64,000 bases of DNA from JBATTK01 sp049670505 (GTDB taxonomy: Bacteria > Bacteroidota > Bacteroidia > Flavobacteriales > Flavobacteriaceae): the NCBI GenBank assembly GCA_049670505.1, contig JBATTK010000043.1:1-64000 (forward strand), read 5' to 3'. The position numbers and the translations under genes were made by a program. Below, piece after piece: positions 55,471 through 64,000 of the stretch. Within the stretch, counting starts at the first letter, position 1; each line of letters starts with the position of its first letter. A model generated the notes under the pieces. That model was not told where the DNA came from and ran no database searches. It saw nothing but the letters and a program-made list of their open reading frames with translations.

Positions 55471-55951
55471 AATTAGGACTTGAGTTCAAAATACAAACCA
55501 CATATGGCGAGGTTTGGAATTCTTATAATTTTAATTAATCTATGCGTCACTTTCGGCTTATAAAACGACGATTTGTGTATAATATTTTGTTGCCTTAAAA
55601 ATATTTTTTTCAAATTGGTTTAGGTATTTGCTTTAATAAGGACTTCACACCTAAATCCATAACGCCATAAAATTCATTATAGTATGGATATATAGGTTTC
55701 TTTTGTGCTCATCAAGAAATGAAACCAACAGCTTATAAAAACCGAGTTACATATTTCTTGGGGTATTATATAGTTTTTTAATAGGTATGAATTCTGTTTT
55801 TTAAAAGATTCTGTCAGAGAACTTTTCAAAAAATAATATACCACTCATACAAGATATTTTTAAAAAGGGCGTTTACATGTAGAATAACTAAAGTATATTT
55901 GAATTATTTCTAATTAAGTAGAAGACTTTTACTTCCAAACTAAAATTCTAA
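55471..55951. other. AT-rich divergent region between gldJ and porV
   Basis: No gene or gene remnant is visible in 480 bases on either strand. It must hold the promoters of gldJ and porV. The gene porU, which adjoins porV in F. johnsoniae, is not here. Confidence 0.6.
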
Positions 55952-57103
55952 ATGAAAGAAATGAAAAAATTATTGATACTGGTGTTAATTGCTTTTGTTT
56001 GCAAAGTATCAGCCCAAGAAGACAGGGTTATTACTACTGCGGTACCATTTTTGACGATAGCGGCCGATGCCAGGGCTGCCGGTATGGGGGATTTGGGAGT
56101 TGCAACTTCGGTCGATGCCTTTTCACAACAATGGAACCCGGCCAAGTTTGCGTTTGCGGAAAGAAAGATGGGAATAGGAGTAAGCTACACCCCTTATTTG
56201 GAGAGTATCATTACGGATATTGCACTTTTGAACGGAAGTTTTTATAACAAAATCAATGATCGTAGCGCCTTTGCTGTTAGTTTACGCTTTTTTACCCTTG
56301 GTGAAATAGAATTAAGGCAATTTGCCAATGATCCAGGTACCATAGCGGAGCCTAACGAATTGGCCATTGATGGGTCTTATTCCCTAAAATTGAGTGATCA
56401 GTTTTCCATGGCGGTTACAGGTCGCTTTATTAGTTCCAACTTGCAGCTTCAGGATACCGGCGGTGATTCCCAGGCAGGAAATAGCTTCGCCGTAGATGTT
56501 TCGGGTTACTACCGATCAAGGGAAATAGCCTACAGTAATTTTGATGGCCGTTGGAGGGCCGGATTCAATATTTCCAATCTTGGGGGAAAAATTCAATACG
56601 ACGCAGGAGGACAGGAAAACTTTTTGCCTACTAATTTAGGATTAGGTGTTGGATTTGATTTTATCATAGACCAAGACAATGTTTTAGGTATTACAACGGA
56701 ATTTAACAAGTTATTAGTGCCTACTCCAAGGGATTTTGACGGTGACGGTGATGTAGATTCCGAAGATAATTCCGAATATCAGGATATCAGTTTCTTCAAC
56801 GGGGTTTTTGAATCTTTTGGTGATGCACCGGACGGGTTCAGTGAAGAGCTAAAGGAACTGACTTGGGCCTTGGGAGCAGAATATACATATCAGGACGCGT
56901 TTATGTTGCGGACAGGTTATTTTAATGAAAGCGAGGAAAAAGGGTCTAGAAAATTCTTCACCCTTGGCGCAGGCTTCAAATTCAAGGCGGCCCAAATAGA
57001 CCTTTCGTATCTCTTTTCAACTTCACAAGTACGGAACCCATTGGAGAATACATTGCGTTTTTCCCTTACATTTAGCCTAGGGGACGAGTTTTATAATGAT
57101 TAG
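55952..57103 (+). CDS. porV: type IX secretion outer-membrane protein PorV
   Basis: A 383-residue FadL-type barrel with a signal peptide ending VSAQ, followed by ITTAVPFLTIAADARAAGMGDLGVATSVDAFSQQWNPAKFAF, the diagnostic PorV/PorQ opening. A calcium-like DFDGDGDVDSEDNSE loop occurs at about residues 263-277. The end (LENTLRFSLTFSLGDEFYND) follows the last strand. PorV carries substrates from the Spr/Sov channel to the surface sortase PorU. A second ATG lies 9 bases on. Confidence 0.93.
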   Translation: MKEMKKLLILVLIAFVCKVSAQEDRVITTAVPFLTIAADARAAGMGDLGVATSVDAFSQQWNPAKFAFAERKMGIGVSYTPYLESIITDIALLNGSFYNKINDRSAFAVSLRFFTLGEIELRQFANDPGTIAEPNELAIDGSYSLKLSDQFSMAVTGRFISSNLQLQDTGGDSQAGNSFAVDVSGYYRSREIAYSNFDGRWRAGFNISNLGGKIQYDAGGQENFLPTNLGLGVGFDFIIDQDNVLGITTEFNKLLVPTPRDFDGDGDVDSEDNSEYQDISFFNGVFESFGDAPDGFSEELKELTWALGAEYTYQDAFMLRTGYFNESEEKGSRKFFTLGAGFKFKAAQIDLSYLFSTSQVRNPLENTLRFSLTFSLGDEFYND

Positions 57104-57133
57104 TTGAAATAATATATATTGTATTGATGTAAT

Positions 57134-57157
57134 AAAACCTGCTTTTGTGCAGGTTTT
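57134..57157 (+). terminator. terminator after porV
   Basis: AAAACCTGC and GCAGGTTTT form a perfect 9-bp stem with a 6-base loop, followed by ATTTATTTTT. Confidence 0.8.
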
Positions 57158-57193
57158 ATTTATTTTTACCCCATGGGATTAGATTTCTAGTTT

Positions 57194-57679
57194 ATGAAAA
57201 AAAATCGAATCATTTTTGAATTTTCCACCTTTGATTCCCTCAAAGATCTTCCTTCGGAATATCAACAATTGATGAAGATTGCCGTACAAACACGAAAAAA
57301 CGCTTATGCACCGTATTCTAACTTTCAGGTGGGTGCCGCGGTGTTGTTGGAAAATGGGGAAGTGGTTATAGGGAACAATCAGGAAAATGCATCCTATCCT
57401 TCAGGTCTGTGCGCCGAGAGGGTCGCCGTTTTTCAGGCCGGTGCAAAATATCCCGGAATAAAAATAAACTGTATCGCCATAACTGCGACATCCAAAAATT
57501 ATATCGTAGAACAACCTGCCGCCCCATGTGGAAATTGTAGGCAATCCATAGCCGAATATGAGCAGAAACAGCACAGCCCCATAGTGCTGCTATTAATGGG
57601 GGAAAAAGGTGAGGTCATCCAATGTAATTCTGTTGCCGATATTCTTCCATTGGCCTTCAATAATTCTTTCCTAAAGTAG
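57194..57679 (+). CDS. cdd: cytidine deaminase
   Basis: A 161-residue zinc enzyme that converts (deoxy)cytidine to (deoxy)uridine. AYAPYSNFQVGAAVLLENG starts the catalytic domain after a 30-residue N-terminal extension; zinc ligands are the Cys of YPSGLCAERVAVF (with catalytic Glu) and both Cys of PCGNCRQSIAEY, as in the tetrameric family. It lies between porV and pdhA, a position shared with other Flavobacteriia. Confidence 0.93.
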   Translation: MKKNRIIFEFSTFDSLKDLPSEYQQLMKIAVQTRKNAYAPYSNFQVGAAVLLENGEVVIGNNQENASYPSGLCAERVAVFQAGAKYPGIKINCIAITATSKNYIVEQPAAPCGNCRQSIAEYEQKQHSPIVLLLMGEKGEVIQCNSVADILPLAFNNSFLK

Positions 57680-57759
57680 TTCTCTACCTATCCAAATTAT
57701 TTTTCGCTTCCCTTTAAATAGCTTTTACCTCAATTTTTTTCCGCTATTGATTTAATGTG

Positions 57760-57767
57760 TATTTTTG
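57760..57767 (+). promoter_or_regulatory. -7 box of the pdhA-pdhC operon
   Basis: TATTTTTG fits TAnnTTTG and would start transcription near 57774, about 34 bases before the pdhA ATG at 57808. This also argues against the earlier in-frame ATG at 57757. Confidence 0.5.
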
Positions 57768-57807
57768 TTTTTCCGATTTAAGGAAATTCTATAAAAAATA
57801 TGCGTTA

Positions 57808-58806
57808 ATGGAAAAAATCACCAGAGAAGTCTACCTAAAATGGTATGAGGATATGTTGTTTTGGCGAAAGTTCGAGGATAAACTAGCAGCAGTCTATATT
57901 CAACAAAAGGTTAGGGGATTTCTACATTTATATAATGGGCAGGAAGCTGTGTTGGCCGGGGCACTGCATGCTATGGATCTGACCAAGGATAGAATGATTA
58001 CCGCTTACCGAAATCATGTGCAACCTATTGGAATGGGGGTGGACCCCAAAAAGGTTATGGCAGAACTGTTCGGTAAGGTCACGGGTACTTCCAAGGGAAT
58101 GGGCGGATCTATGCATATCTTTTCCAAGGAATACCGTTTTTACGGTGGCCATGGTATTGTAGGCGGACAGATTCCTTTAGGTGCCGGACTTGCATTCGGA
58201 GATAAGTATTTTAAAAGGGATTCGGTAACGTTATGTTATATGGGTGACGGTGCGGTGCGACAAGGTTCTTTACACGAAACGTTTAATTTGGCCATGCTTT
58301 GGCAATTACCCGTGGTCTTTATATGTGAGAATAATGGATATGCCATGGGAACTTCAGTCGCAAGAACCTCCTATTCCACCGATATATGGAAACTTGGCCT
58401 GGGTTATGAAATGCCTTGTGGGCCTGTAGATGGTATGGATCCGGTTACCGTGGCAAAGGAAATGAATAAAGCCATAGAAAGGGCCAGAAGTGGGGGCGGA
58501 CCTACTTTCTTGGAAATGAAGACATATCGTTATCGTGGACATTCCATGTCCGACGCCCAACATTATAGAACAAAGGAAGAGGTAGAAGAGTATAAAAAGA
58601 TAGACCCCATTACACAGGTATTGGAGGTAATCAGGGAAAAGGAATATGCAACCGATGAAGAGATCAAGGAAATTGATAAACGTGTAAAGGATTTGGTGAA
58701 GGAGTGCGAAAAGTTCGCGGAAGAATCGGATTATCCTCCTGTCAATCAGTTATATGATATGGTATATGAGCAAGAAGACTATCCATTTGTGCAACATAAA
58801 TTATAG
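57808..58806 (+). CDS. pdhA: pyruvate dehydrogenase E1 component, alpha subunit
   Basis: 332 residues from the ATG at 57808 (MEKITREVYLKWYEDMLFWRKFEDKLAAVYIQ…). RGFLHLYNGQEAV, GSMHIFSKEYRFYGGHGIVGGQIPLG and the thiamine diphosphate motif GDGAVRQGSLHETFNLAMLWQLPVVFICENN are present, as is the phosphorylation-loop-like TYRYRGHSMSDAQHYRTKEEV. With E1beta it decarboxylates pyruvate. The beta gene is not in this window, so the enzyme is split between loci. E2 begins 5 bases downstream. Confidence 0.95.
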   Translation: MEKITREVYLKWYEDMLFWRKFEDKLAAVYIQQKVRGFLHLYNGQEAVLAGALHAMDLTKDRMITAYRNHVQPIGMGVDPKKVMAELFGKVTGTSKGMGGSMHIFSKEYRFYGGHGIVGGQIPLGAGLAFGDKYFKRDSVTLCYMGDGAVRQGSLHETFNLAMLWQLPVVFICENNGYAMGTSVARTSYSTDIWKLGLGYEMPCGPVDGMDPVTVAKEMNKAIERARSGGGPTFLEMKTYRYRGHSMSDAQHYRTKEEVEEYKKIDPITQVLEVIREKEYATDEEIKEIDKRVKDLVKECEKFAEESDYPPVNQLYDMVYEQEDYPFVQHKL

Positions 58807-58811
58807 GTAAA

Positions 58812-60461
58812 ATGGCGGAAGTAATAAACATGCCCAGGCTTAGTGATACCATGGAAGAGGGTACTGTGGCCAAATGGCTTAAGAATGTAGGGGATAAAAT
58901 AGAAGAAGGAGATATTTTGGCCGAAATAGAAACGGACAAGGCCACCATGGAATTTGAATCCTTTCATGAAGGTACATTGTTGCATATAGGAATCCAGGAA
59001 GGTGATGGGGCACCTGTAGACACACTTTTGGCCATTATTGGAGAGGAAGGAGAGGATATTTCCGGTTTATTGAACGGAGCATCGGAAGCACCCAAGGAAG
59101 AAGTAGCTGAAGCGGCGCCGACCGTAACAGAAAGTTCGGAAAGCAATGAAACTGCTTCCACCACGGCTGAAATCCCGGAAGGCGTGGAAGTTATAAAAAT
59201 GCCGCGTCTTAGTGATACTATGGAAGAAGGTACGGTTGCCTCTTGGTTAAAAACGGTAGGCGATACGGTAGAAGAAGGTGATATCCTTGCTGAAATAGAA
59301 ACGGACAAGGCCACTATGGAATTTGAATCCTTCTATTCCGGGACCCTACTTTACATAGGTATTAAGGAAGGAGAATCTGCTCCCGTAGATACCGTATTGG
59401 CAGTTATTGGCCCCGAAGGAACCGATGTAGATGCGGTATTGAATGCCAGACCATCGGCGGAAACGCCCAAAAGCACTACACAAGAAGGTGGCGCGGATGC
59501 AGCGGTTTCGGAAACAAAACAAGAAGCAAGCGTAGCAACAAAAGCTACTCCCAATGGTCAACGCATTTTTGCATCGCCCCTGGCGAAAAAGATCGCTGCC
59601 GAGAAGGGTATCAATATTGCCGATGTGAAAGGTTCCGGTGATCATGGTAGAATTGTGAAGAAAGATGTGGAAGGCTATCAACCATCCCAGAAAGTTGCCG
59701 AACCGGTAGCTCCGGTGACGGAACAAGTTACAACGAGTAATGCAGAAGCAACAGCTCCAATAAATTTACCGGTAGGTGAGGAAAGTAGTGAGGAAGTGAA
59801 AAACTCCCAGATGCGAAAAGCTATCACCAAAAGTTTGAGCAATTCGAAATTCACGGCACCACATTTTTATTTGACCATTGAGGTCAATATGGATAACGCA
59901 ATGGCTTCCAGAGCACAGATAAATGCACTTCCGGATACCAAAGTATCTTTTAACGATATGGTAGTTAAAGCTTGCGCTATGGCCATTAAAAAACACCCAC
60001 AGGTCAATACCACATGGAATGGTGATACAACACGTTACAATCATCATATCAGTATAGGTGTTGCCGTTGCCGTAGATGAAGGATTGGTAGTCCCGGTGCT
60101 TAAGTTTACGGATCAAATGAGCTTGACACAGATCGGGGGCGCAGTAAAAGATTTGGCAGGTAGGGCAAGAAATAAAAAGCTTACTCTTGACGAAATGCAG
60201 GGCAGTACCTTTACAGTTTCCAATTTAGGTATGTTCGGTATCCTGGAATTTACATCCATCATCAATCAACCTAATTCGGCGATACTATCCGTAGGTGCCA
60301 TTGTACAAAAACCTGTGGTAAAGGATGGGGAAATCGTGGTAGGCAATACTATGAAAGTTACCTTGGCCTGTGACCATAGAACGGTAGACGGTGCAACCGG
60401 TGCACAGTATTTACAGACCTTAAGGGCATTTTTGGAAAACCCGGTCACCATGTTGGCGTAG
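58812..60461 (+). CDS. pdhC: pyruvate dehydrogenase E2, dihydrolipoamide acetyltransferase
   Basis: 549 residues with two lipoyl domains (about 1-78 and 125-202; lipoylated lysines Lys43 and Lys166 in ETDKATMEF), Ala/Glu/Thr-rich linkers, an E3/E1-binding domain (about 251-288, IFASPLAKKIAAEKGINIADVKG), and the trimeric acetyltransferase core (about 325-549) with catalytic His522 in DHRTVDGATGAQYL. It moves the acetyl group to CoA and builds the core of the complex. The two lipoyl domains share an almost identical DNA stretch around the lysine. Confidence 0.95.
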   Translation: MAEVINMPRLSDTMEEGTVAKWLKNVGDKIEEGDILAEIETDKATMEFESFHEGTLLHIGIQEGDGAPVDTLLAIIGEEGEDISGLLNGASEAPKEEVAEAAPTVTESSESNETASTTAEIPEGVEVIKMPRLSDTMEEGTVASWLKTVGDTVEEGDILAEIETDKATMEFESFYSGTLLYIGIKEGESAPVDTVLAVIGPEGTDVDAVLNARPSAETPKSTTQEGGADAAVSETKQEASVATKATPNGQRIFASPLAKKIAAEKGINIADVKGSGDHGRIVKKDVEGYQPSQKVAEPVAPVTEQVTTSNAEATAPINLPVGEESSEEVKNSQMRKAITKSLSNSKFTAPHFYLTIEVNMDNAMASRAQINALPDTKVSFNDMVVKACAMAIKKHPQVNTTWNGDTTRYNHHISIGVAVAVDEGLVVPVLKFTDQMSLTQIGGAVKDLAGRARNKKLTLDEMQGSTFTVSNLGMFGILEFTSIINQPNSAILSVGAIVQKPVVKDGEIVVGNTMKVTLACDHRTVDGATGAQYLQTLRAFLENPVTMLA

Positions 60462-60559
60462 GCTAGGTGAAATAATCTAATGGAAAGTAACCATTAATTA
60501 TTGGGTTCGATAACTCTTGGTCTACCAACATTTAAGTTCTATGACCTTTTGAAATATAG

Positions 60560-60592
60560 CAAGGCATCCCAAAGGTTCGGGATGCTTTTTTT
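60560..60592 (+). terminator. terminator of the pdh operon
   Basis: GCATCCC at 60564-60570 pairs with GGGATGC at 60579-60585 and is followed by seven T. It lies between pdhC and the peptidase gene. Confidence 0.85.
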
Positions 60593-60617
60593 ATCTTTAA
60601 AACTAAATAATGGTACG

Positions 60618-61682
60618 ATGAAAAAAAATATCCAATTACTTCTCTTATTATTGCTAATCGTAAGTTGTGGTGCCACCCAACAGAAAGATAATCCATCCGA
60701 TACCATAGGAGGGCCTGATGGTGTCAAAGGTGTCATCGTGGCGGGAGAAGAGAATGTTGTAGAAAGTGCTATCGTAAATACGGGAACCAATGGAAAGACC
60801 AAATTTTCCGAAGGTCTTTTTTCCGATAATGTCCGCATAGGCGGTATAATGAATTTTTTGGCATCCGATGCGTTGCAAGGACGCGATTCCGGAAGCGAAG
60901 GAATTGCAAAAGCAGCGGATTTTATCGAGACAATTTTGAAGCAAAACAAGGTTACGCCTTATTTTGAAACTTATCGAGACACCTTATCCAATTTTAAAAA
61001 GCCCGCCTATAATATGGTCGGACTAGTGGAAGGTAACGATCCAATTTTGAAAAATGAATTCATCATTATCGGTGCCCATTATGATCATATAGGTATTATC
61101 AAGGCGGAGTATAGTGATGCCATAGCTAATGGGGCCAATGATAATGCCTCTGGTACGACTACCGTTTTGGAACTGGCGAGGTACTTTGGAAATGCAAGGA
61201 CAAACAAGCGCAGCATTATTTTTGCACTGTTTAGCGCGGAAGAAAAAGGGCTTCTGGGTTCTAAGCACTTGGCCAAGAAATTAAAGGGCCAAAACTTAAA
61301 TCTCTATACGATGTTGAATTTTGAAATGGTAGGGGTTCCCTTAAGAGGGAAAGACTATTTTATGTATGTTACGGGATATAAGCAATCTAATTTAGCCGAG
61401 GTCAGTAATAGCTATTCCGATGAAAAGTTAATAGGATTCCTTCCTACCGCAAAAGAGTACAATCTTTTCCAAAGATCGGACAATTTCCCATTTCATACAG
61501 AGTTTGGAGTACCCTCGCAAACCTATTGTACGTTTGATTTTACCAATTTTGACCATTACCATAGGGTAGGGGATGAAATTTCTTTGATGGATTTTGAACA
61601 TATGGCCTCTGTAGTAAATAAGTTGATTCCCGTATTGGAAGGTATCGCCAATGCCCCAACAAAAGAAATAAAGTACAATTAA
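60618..61682 (+). CDS. M28-family metallopeptidase lipoprotein
   Basis: I take the ATG at 60618, which leads into a lipobox (LLLLLLLIVSC, Cys at about residue 17); the earlier ATG at 60501 lies before the terminator. The zinc site of M28 aminopeptidases is visible: His and Asp in GAHYDHIG, NDNASGTTTVLELARYF with the bridging Asp, and the catalytic Glu-Glu in FALFSAEEKGLLGS; further ligands follow in LNFEMVGVPL and the C-terminal His in FDHYHRVGDE. It probably removes N-terminal residues from peptides in the periplasm. Its stop overlaps the next start by 1 base. Confidence 0.9.
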   Translation: MKKNIQLLLLLLLIVSCGATQQKDNPSDTIGGPDGVKGVIVAGEENVVESAIVNTGTNGKTKFSEGLFSDNVRIGGIMNFLASDALQGRDSGSEGIAKAADFIETILKQNKVTPYFETYRDTLSNFKKPAYNMVGLVEGNDPILKNEFIIIGAHYDHIGIIKAEYSDAIANGANDNASGTTTVLELARYFGNARTNKRSIIFALFSAEEKGLLGSKHLAKKLKGQNLNLYTMLNFEMVGVPLRGKDYFMYVTGYKQSNLAEVSNSYSDEKLIGFLPTAKEYNLFQRSDNFPFHTEFGVPSQTYCTFDFTNFDHYHRVGDEISLMDFEHMASVVNKLIPVLEGIANAPTKEIKYN

Positions 61683-62362
61683 TGGCAAATGTTATCATTA
61701 CAGGTTCTAGCAGGGGTATCGGATTTGAGATGGCCAAGCTTTTCGCAGATGAGGGGCATCAGGTTTTGGCGTTGTCCAGAAATGATGGACCTATAACCGA
61801 TTTGAAGCATAAAAACATTTTTAGCTTTGCTTTTGATATATCTAGGGATTCGGATTTGGAAAAACTCTCCGATTTTTTGAACAAAAATTGGGGTGCCGTG
61901 GATATCTTGATCAATAATGCCGGTAAATTATTGAACAGGCCTTTTTTGGAGACTTCACCGGAAGAATTTGAAGAAACCTATAAGGTAAATGTATTCGGTG
62001 TTGCTAATATTACAAGAATTGTATTGCCCAAAATGAAGAAAAATGGACATGTGGTGACCATAAGTTCTATGGGCGGGGTACAGGGAAGTTTAAAATTTCC
62101 CGGACTATCCGCCTATAGCTCCAGTAAAGGGGCGATTATTACACTGACCGAATTATGGGCAGAAGAGTTTAAGGAAACGGGGCCATCTTTCAATGTGCTA
62201 GCTTTAGGGGCGGTGCAGACCGAGATGCTAGAAGAAGCCTTTCCGGGATACCAAGCACCGATTACCGCTTTGGAAATGGCCACTTATATTAAAGGGTTTG
62301 CACTTACCGGCCATAACTTGTATAATGGAAAGTTGCTGCAGGTATCCAATAGCACACCTTAA
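61682..62362 (+). CDS. short-chain dehydrogenase/reductase
   Basis: A 226-residue SDR with cofactor loop GSSRGIGFEMA, NNAGKLL, active-site Ser in VTISSMGG and YSSSKGA (Tyr and Lys). Cofactor is likely NADP because of the Arg after GSS. Substrate unknown. The ATG overlaps the peptidase TAA (TAATG), so the two are coupled in translation although their activities are not obviously linked. Confidence 0.9.
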   Translation: MANVIITGSSRGIGFEMAKLFADEGHQVLALSRNDGPITDLKHKNIFSFAFDISRDSDLEKLSDFLNKNWGAVDILINNAGKLLNRPFLETSPEEFEETYKVNVFGVANITRIVLPKMKKNGHVVTISSMGGVQGSLKFPGLSAYSSSKGAIITLTELWAEEFKETGPSFNVLALGAVQTEMLEEAFPGYQAPITALEMATYIKGFALTGHNLYNGKLLQVSNSTP

Positions 62363-62436
62363 GTTTTGTCTATTGCGTATAGTTTCTATATCCTCCGAAC
62401 AGTAAACATATTCTATTAGCGGTACTTTTCACAAGG

Positions 62437-63504
62437 TTAATTGAGTTTCTTCCGCAACGGTAGGTTTACTTTTGGCTCTTTACCGGAAATTAAATTTGCA
62501 ATAAACCTGGTATGTGGAAATTGTTCCAAGATAATTTTGATAAAGACGGTAATAGGTATGGCCATAATCAATCCTGGCACTCCCCAAATATATCCCAATA
62601 ACATCAGCATTACCAAAACTGTAATAATGTTTATGGAAAATGACTTCCCCATAAAAATGGGCTCCAATATGGCCCCGAACAAAACTTGGACACCTGTTAT
62701 TAACAGCACAAAAAATAGCAAATGTCCCGTGGGATCAAGTTCAACAAAAGCGAATAGGGATAATAAAATAACGGAAATAAAAGAACCTATCATTTGTACA
62801 AAATTGATTACAAAGGCAAAAAGCCCCCAGAAAATTGGAAAACTAACATCAAAAAAGGCACAAGCGAGGCCAATGCCAATGCCCGTGAATAAGCTTATCA
62901 TGAATTTTACCTTTATAAATTTGATCAAGTCCTTCTCAATCTTCATAAAGGCCTTCACAGAGGTGTGTTTTTGCTTTAATAGGGTACTGTTCAATAGCTT
63001 TTGAACATTTATGGATTCCGCAAGCCACAGAATTACAAAAAATGCGGTCATCAAGGTCATTGTTAGCGTACCGCTTATAAAATCTATGGTCAAGCCAAAA
63101 TTTTTAATAATGCTATCCTTGTTAAGGAATTGATAGAGTACATTTTCTCCTTCTACATATTCTATTCCAAAAATACCTTCAAAGGATACCAATAATGTTT
63201 GGAGTTTTGTTTCCGCTTTTTCAAAAAAAGCACCTTCGGTAGACCGTATTTCAGCCATTGAAAGCTGAATTAATTCGCCCCCGATTTTTAAAGCGCCTAT
63301 GATGACAAGCACTACGACAAAAATACTTAAAGATCGAGACACTTTTCGCTTATTGAGCCATCGCATCAAGGGCAAAAACAAAAGCGCTATGAACATAGAG
63401 AAAACAAGCGGTATGAAAATGAAGGACAATAACTTCAACAAGTAAAAGATAAGGGGTACTACAATAATCAATAAAAGTTTGTTCGTTGTCTTAATGTTGT
63501 CCAT
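62437..63504 (-). CDS. AI-2E/PerM-family membrane transporter
   Basis: A 355-residue protein with about eight hydrophobic helices and the family block around FMISLFTGIGIGLACAFFDVSFPIFWGLFAFVINFVQMIGSFIS plus ILEPIFMGKSFSINIITVLVMLMLLGYIWGVPGLIMAIPI. Family members export autoinducer-2-like compounds or act as Na+/H+ antiporters, so the substrate is open. It faces the SDR gene tail to tail and the SprT-like gene head to head. Confidence 0.88.
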   Translation of the reverse strand: MDNIKTTNKLLLIIVVPLIFYLLKLLSFIFIPLVFSMFIALLFLPLMRWLNKRKVSRSLSIFVVVLVIIGALKIGGELIQLSMAEIRSTEGAFFEKAETKLQTLLVSFEGIFGIEYVEGENVLYQFLNKDSIIKNFGLTIDFISGTLTMTLMTAFFVILWLAESINVQKLLNSTLLKQKHTSVKAFMKIEKDLIKFIKVKFMISLFTGIGIGLACAFFDVSFPIFWGLFAFVINFVQMIGSFISVILLSLFAFVELDPTGHLLFFVLLITGVQVLFGAILEPIFMGKSFSINIITVLVMLMLLGYIWGVPGLIMAIPITVFIKIILEQFPHTRFIANLISGKEPKVNLPLRKKLN

Positions 63505-63679
63505 GACGCTACTAAAAAATTATGGATTTGTGCTTTTTTCGGTAAACATGCAAATTTAAATTTTTAGGAGGGCTATTTATCGCAAAAATTGGCATTATTT
63601 TATGTTTGTTGGTGTCGGACCCATAGTGGTTTTAGAGATAAAATAAACCAGGGTTGTTCCAAAGGCTCTTTAAAAATCT

Positions 63680-63687
63680 TACTTTTG
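63680..63687 (+). promoter_or_regulatory. -7 box of the SprT-like gene
   Basis: TACTTTTG (TAnnTTTG) ends 5 bases before the ATG at 63693, predicting a leaderless or nearly leaderless transcript. Confidence 0.5.
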
Positions 63688-63692
63688 TGGTA

Positions 63693-64000
63693 ATGGACAG
63701 CGTTTTGCAAAAATACCTTCCCGAAAGAGCTATTGCTCCGTGTTTAGAATTGATCAAGGAGACGGGGGTAAACCTAAAAATAGTGGATCAACGACTTACT
63801 CGCCATGGAGACTATAGGCGCCTTTCCAATGGATCGCACCAAATTACGGTAAATGCCACCTTGAACAAGTATCGGTTTTTGATTACACTAATTCATGAGA
63901 TTGCACACTTGGTCGCTTTTGAGAAGTTTGGAAGGCGAATAAAGCCTCATGGGATTGAATGGAAAAGGACTTTTCAATACCTGATGTTGCCATTTATACG
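63693..64000 (+). CDS. SprT-like zinc-binding protein, cut by the window end
   Basis: From the ATG at 63693 the frame is open to the window edge (about 102 codons). It reads MDSVLQKYLPERAIAPCLELI and, near residue 70, LITLIHEIAHLVAFEKFG, where HEIAH is the HExxH zinc site of SprT-like proteins. The rest of the domain lies outside. Members resemble the SprT/Spartan protease domain, but bacterial function is not settled. Confidence 0.85.
   Translation, partial: MDSVLQKYLPERAIAPCLELIKETGVNLKIVDQRLTRHGDYRRLSNGSHQITVNATLNKYRFLITLIHEIAHLVAFEKFGRRIKPHGIEWKRTFQYLMLPFI

Noticed and set aside
58812..59420. Assembly duplication in pdhC
   Set aside because: The two lipoyl domains differ outside the lysine region and multiple lipoyl domains are normal for E2, so it is a real domain repeat.
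1..64000. CRISPR array, rRNA operon, prophage or intact insertion sequence
   Set aside because: No spaced repeat series, rRNA sequence, phage structural genes or complete transposase was found.

Overview
The window is chromosomal DNA of a member of the Flavobacteriaceae (Bacteroidota). The support is the gliding-motility lipoprotein GldJ, the type IX secretion protein PorV, a TamB-TamL pair in which the TamA-like barrel has become a lipoprotein, a SusC/SusD TonB-receptor pair, a lone cytidine deaminase-PDH E1alpha-PDH E2 run, and several promoters of the Bacteroidota type (TAnnTTTG at -7). A marine genus near Maribacter, Zobellia or Arenibacter is a guess that I cannot test.

Layout. 1-3300 is an accessory scar: a DUF4143 AAA ATPase with both P-loop glycines replaced, an SPFH plus ribbon-helix-helix gene pair, and a broken tyrosine recombinase. 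3300-8200 holds two coupled DUF1579-like secreted proteins, a membrane-anchored AraC regulator, a PD40 propeller and an SMP-30-like protein. 8600-14430 is a SusC-SusD-lipoprotein operon. 15100-17250 carries a small outer-membrane barrel, a nitroreductase, a guanine-deaminase-like enzyme and HPF. 17760-25100 is the tamB-tamL operon, with an unlisted 34-residue membrane protein on the other strand just upstream. 25421-27348 is a two-component system.

The central block (27763-48343) looks like an energy and ion-stress region: a complete V-type ATPase operon headed by a universal stress protein (USP), a second USP directly upstream of a succinate dehydrogenase/fumarate reductase operon, a nucleotide-sugar dehydrogenase, a group II PLP decarboxylase, a third USP behind a 16-bp perfect palindrome, and a PiT phosphate transporter. 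The V-ATPase proteolipid keeps the Gln/Gln/Glu-Thr pattern of Na+-binding rings, so this may be a sodium pump added to a cell that would also be expected to have an F-type ATPase elsewhere.

48477-64000 is mostly core: DUF985 cupin, DinB protein, tRNA-Val(GAC), a MITE-like nested palindrome, DUF393 protein, a LolCDE-type exporter, murF, gldJ, porV (without porU beside it), cdd, pdhA, pdhC, an M28 peptidase, a short-chain dehydrogenase, an AI-2E-type transporter and the beginning of a SprT-like gene cut by the window edge. No rRNA, CRISPR array, intact insertion sequence or prophage is visible.
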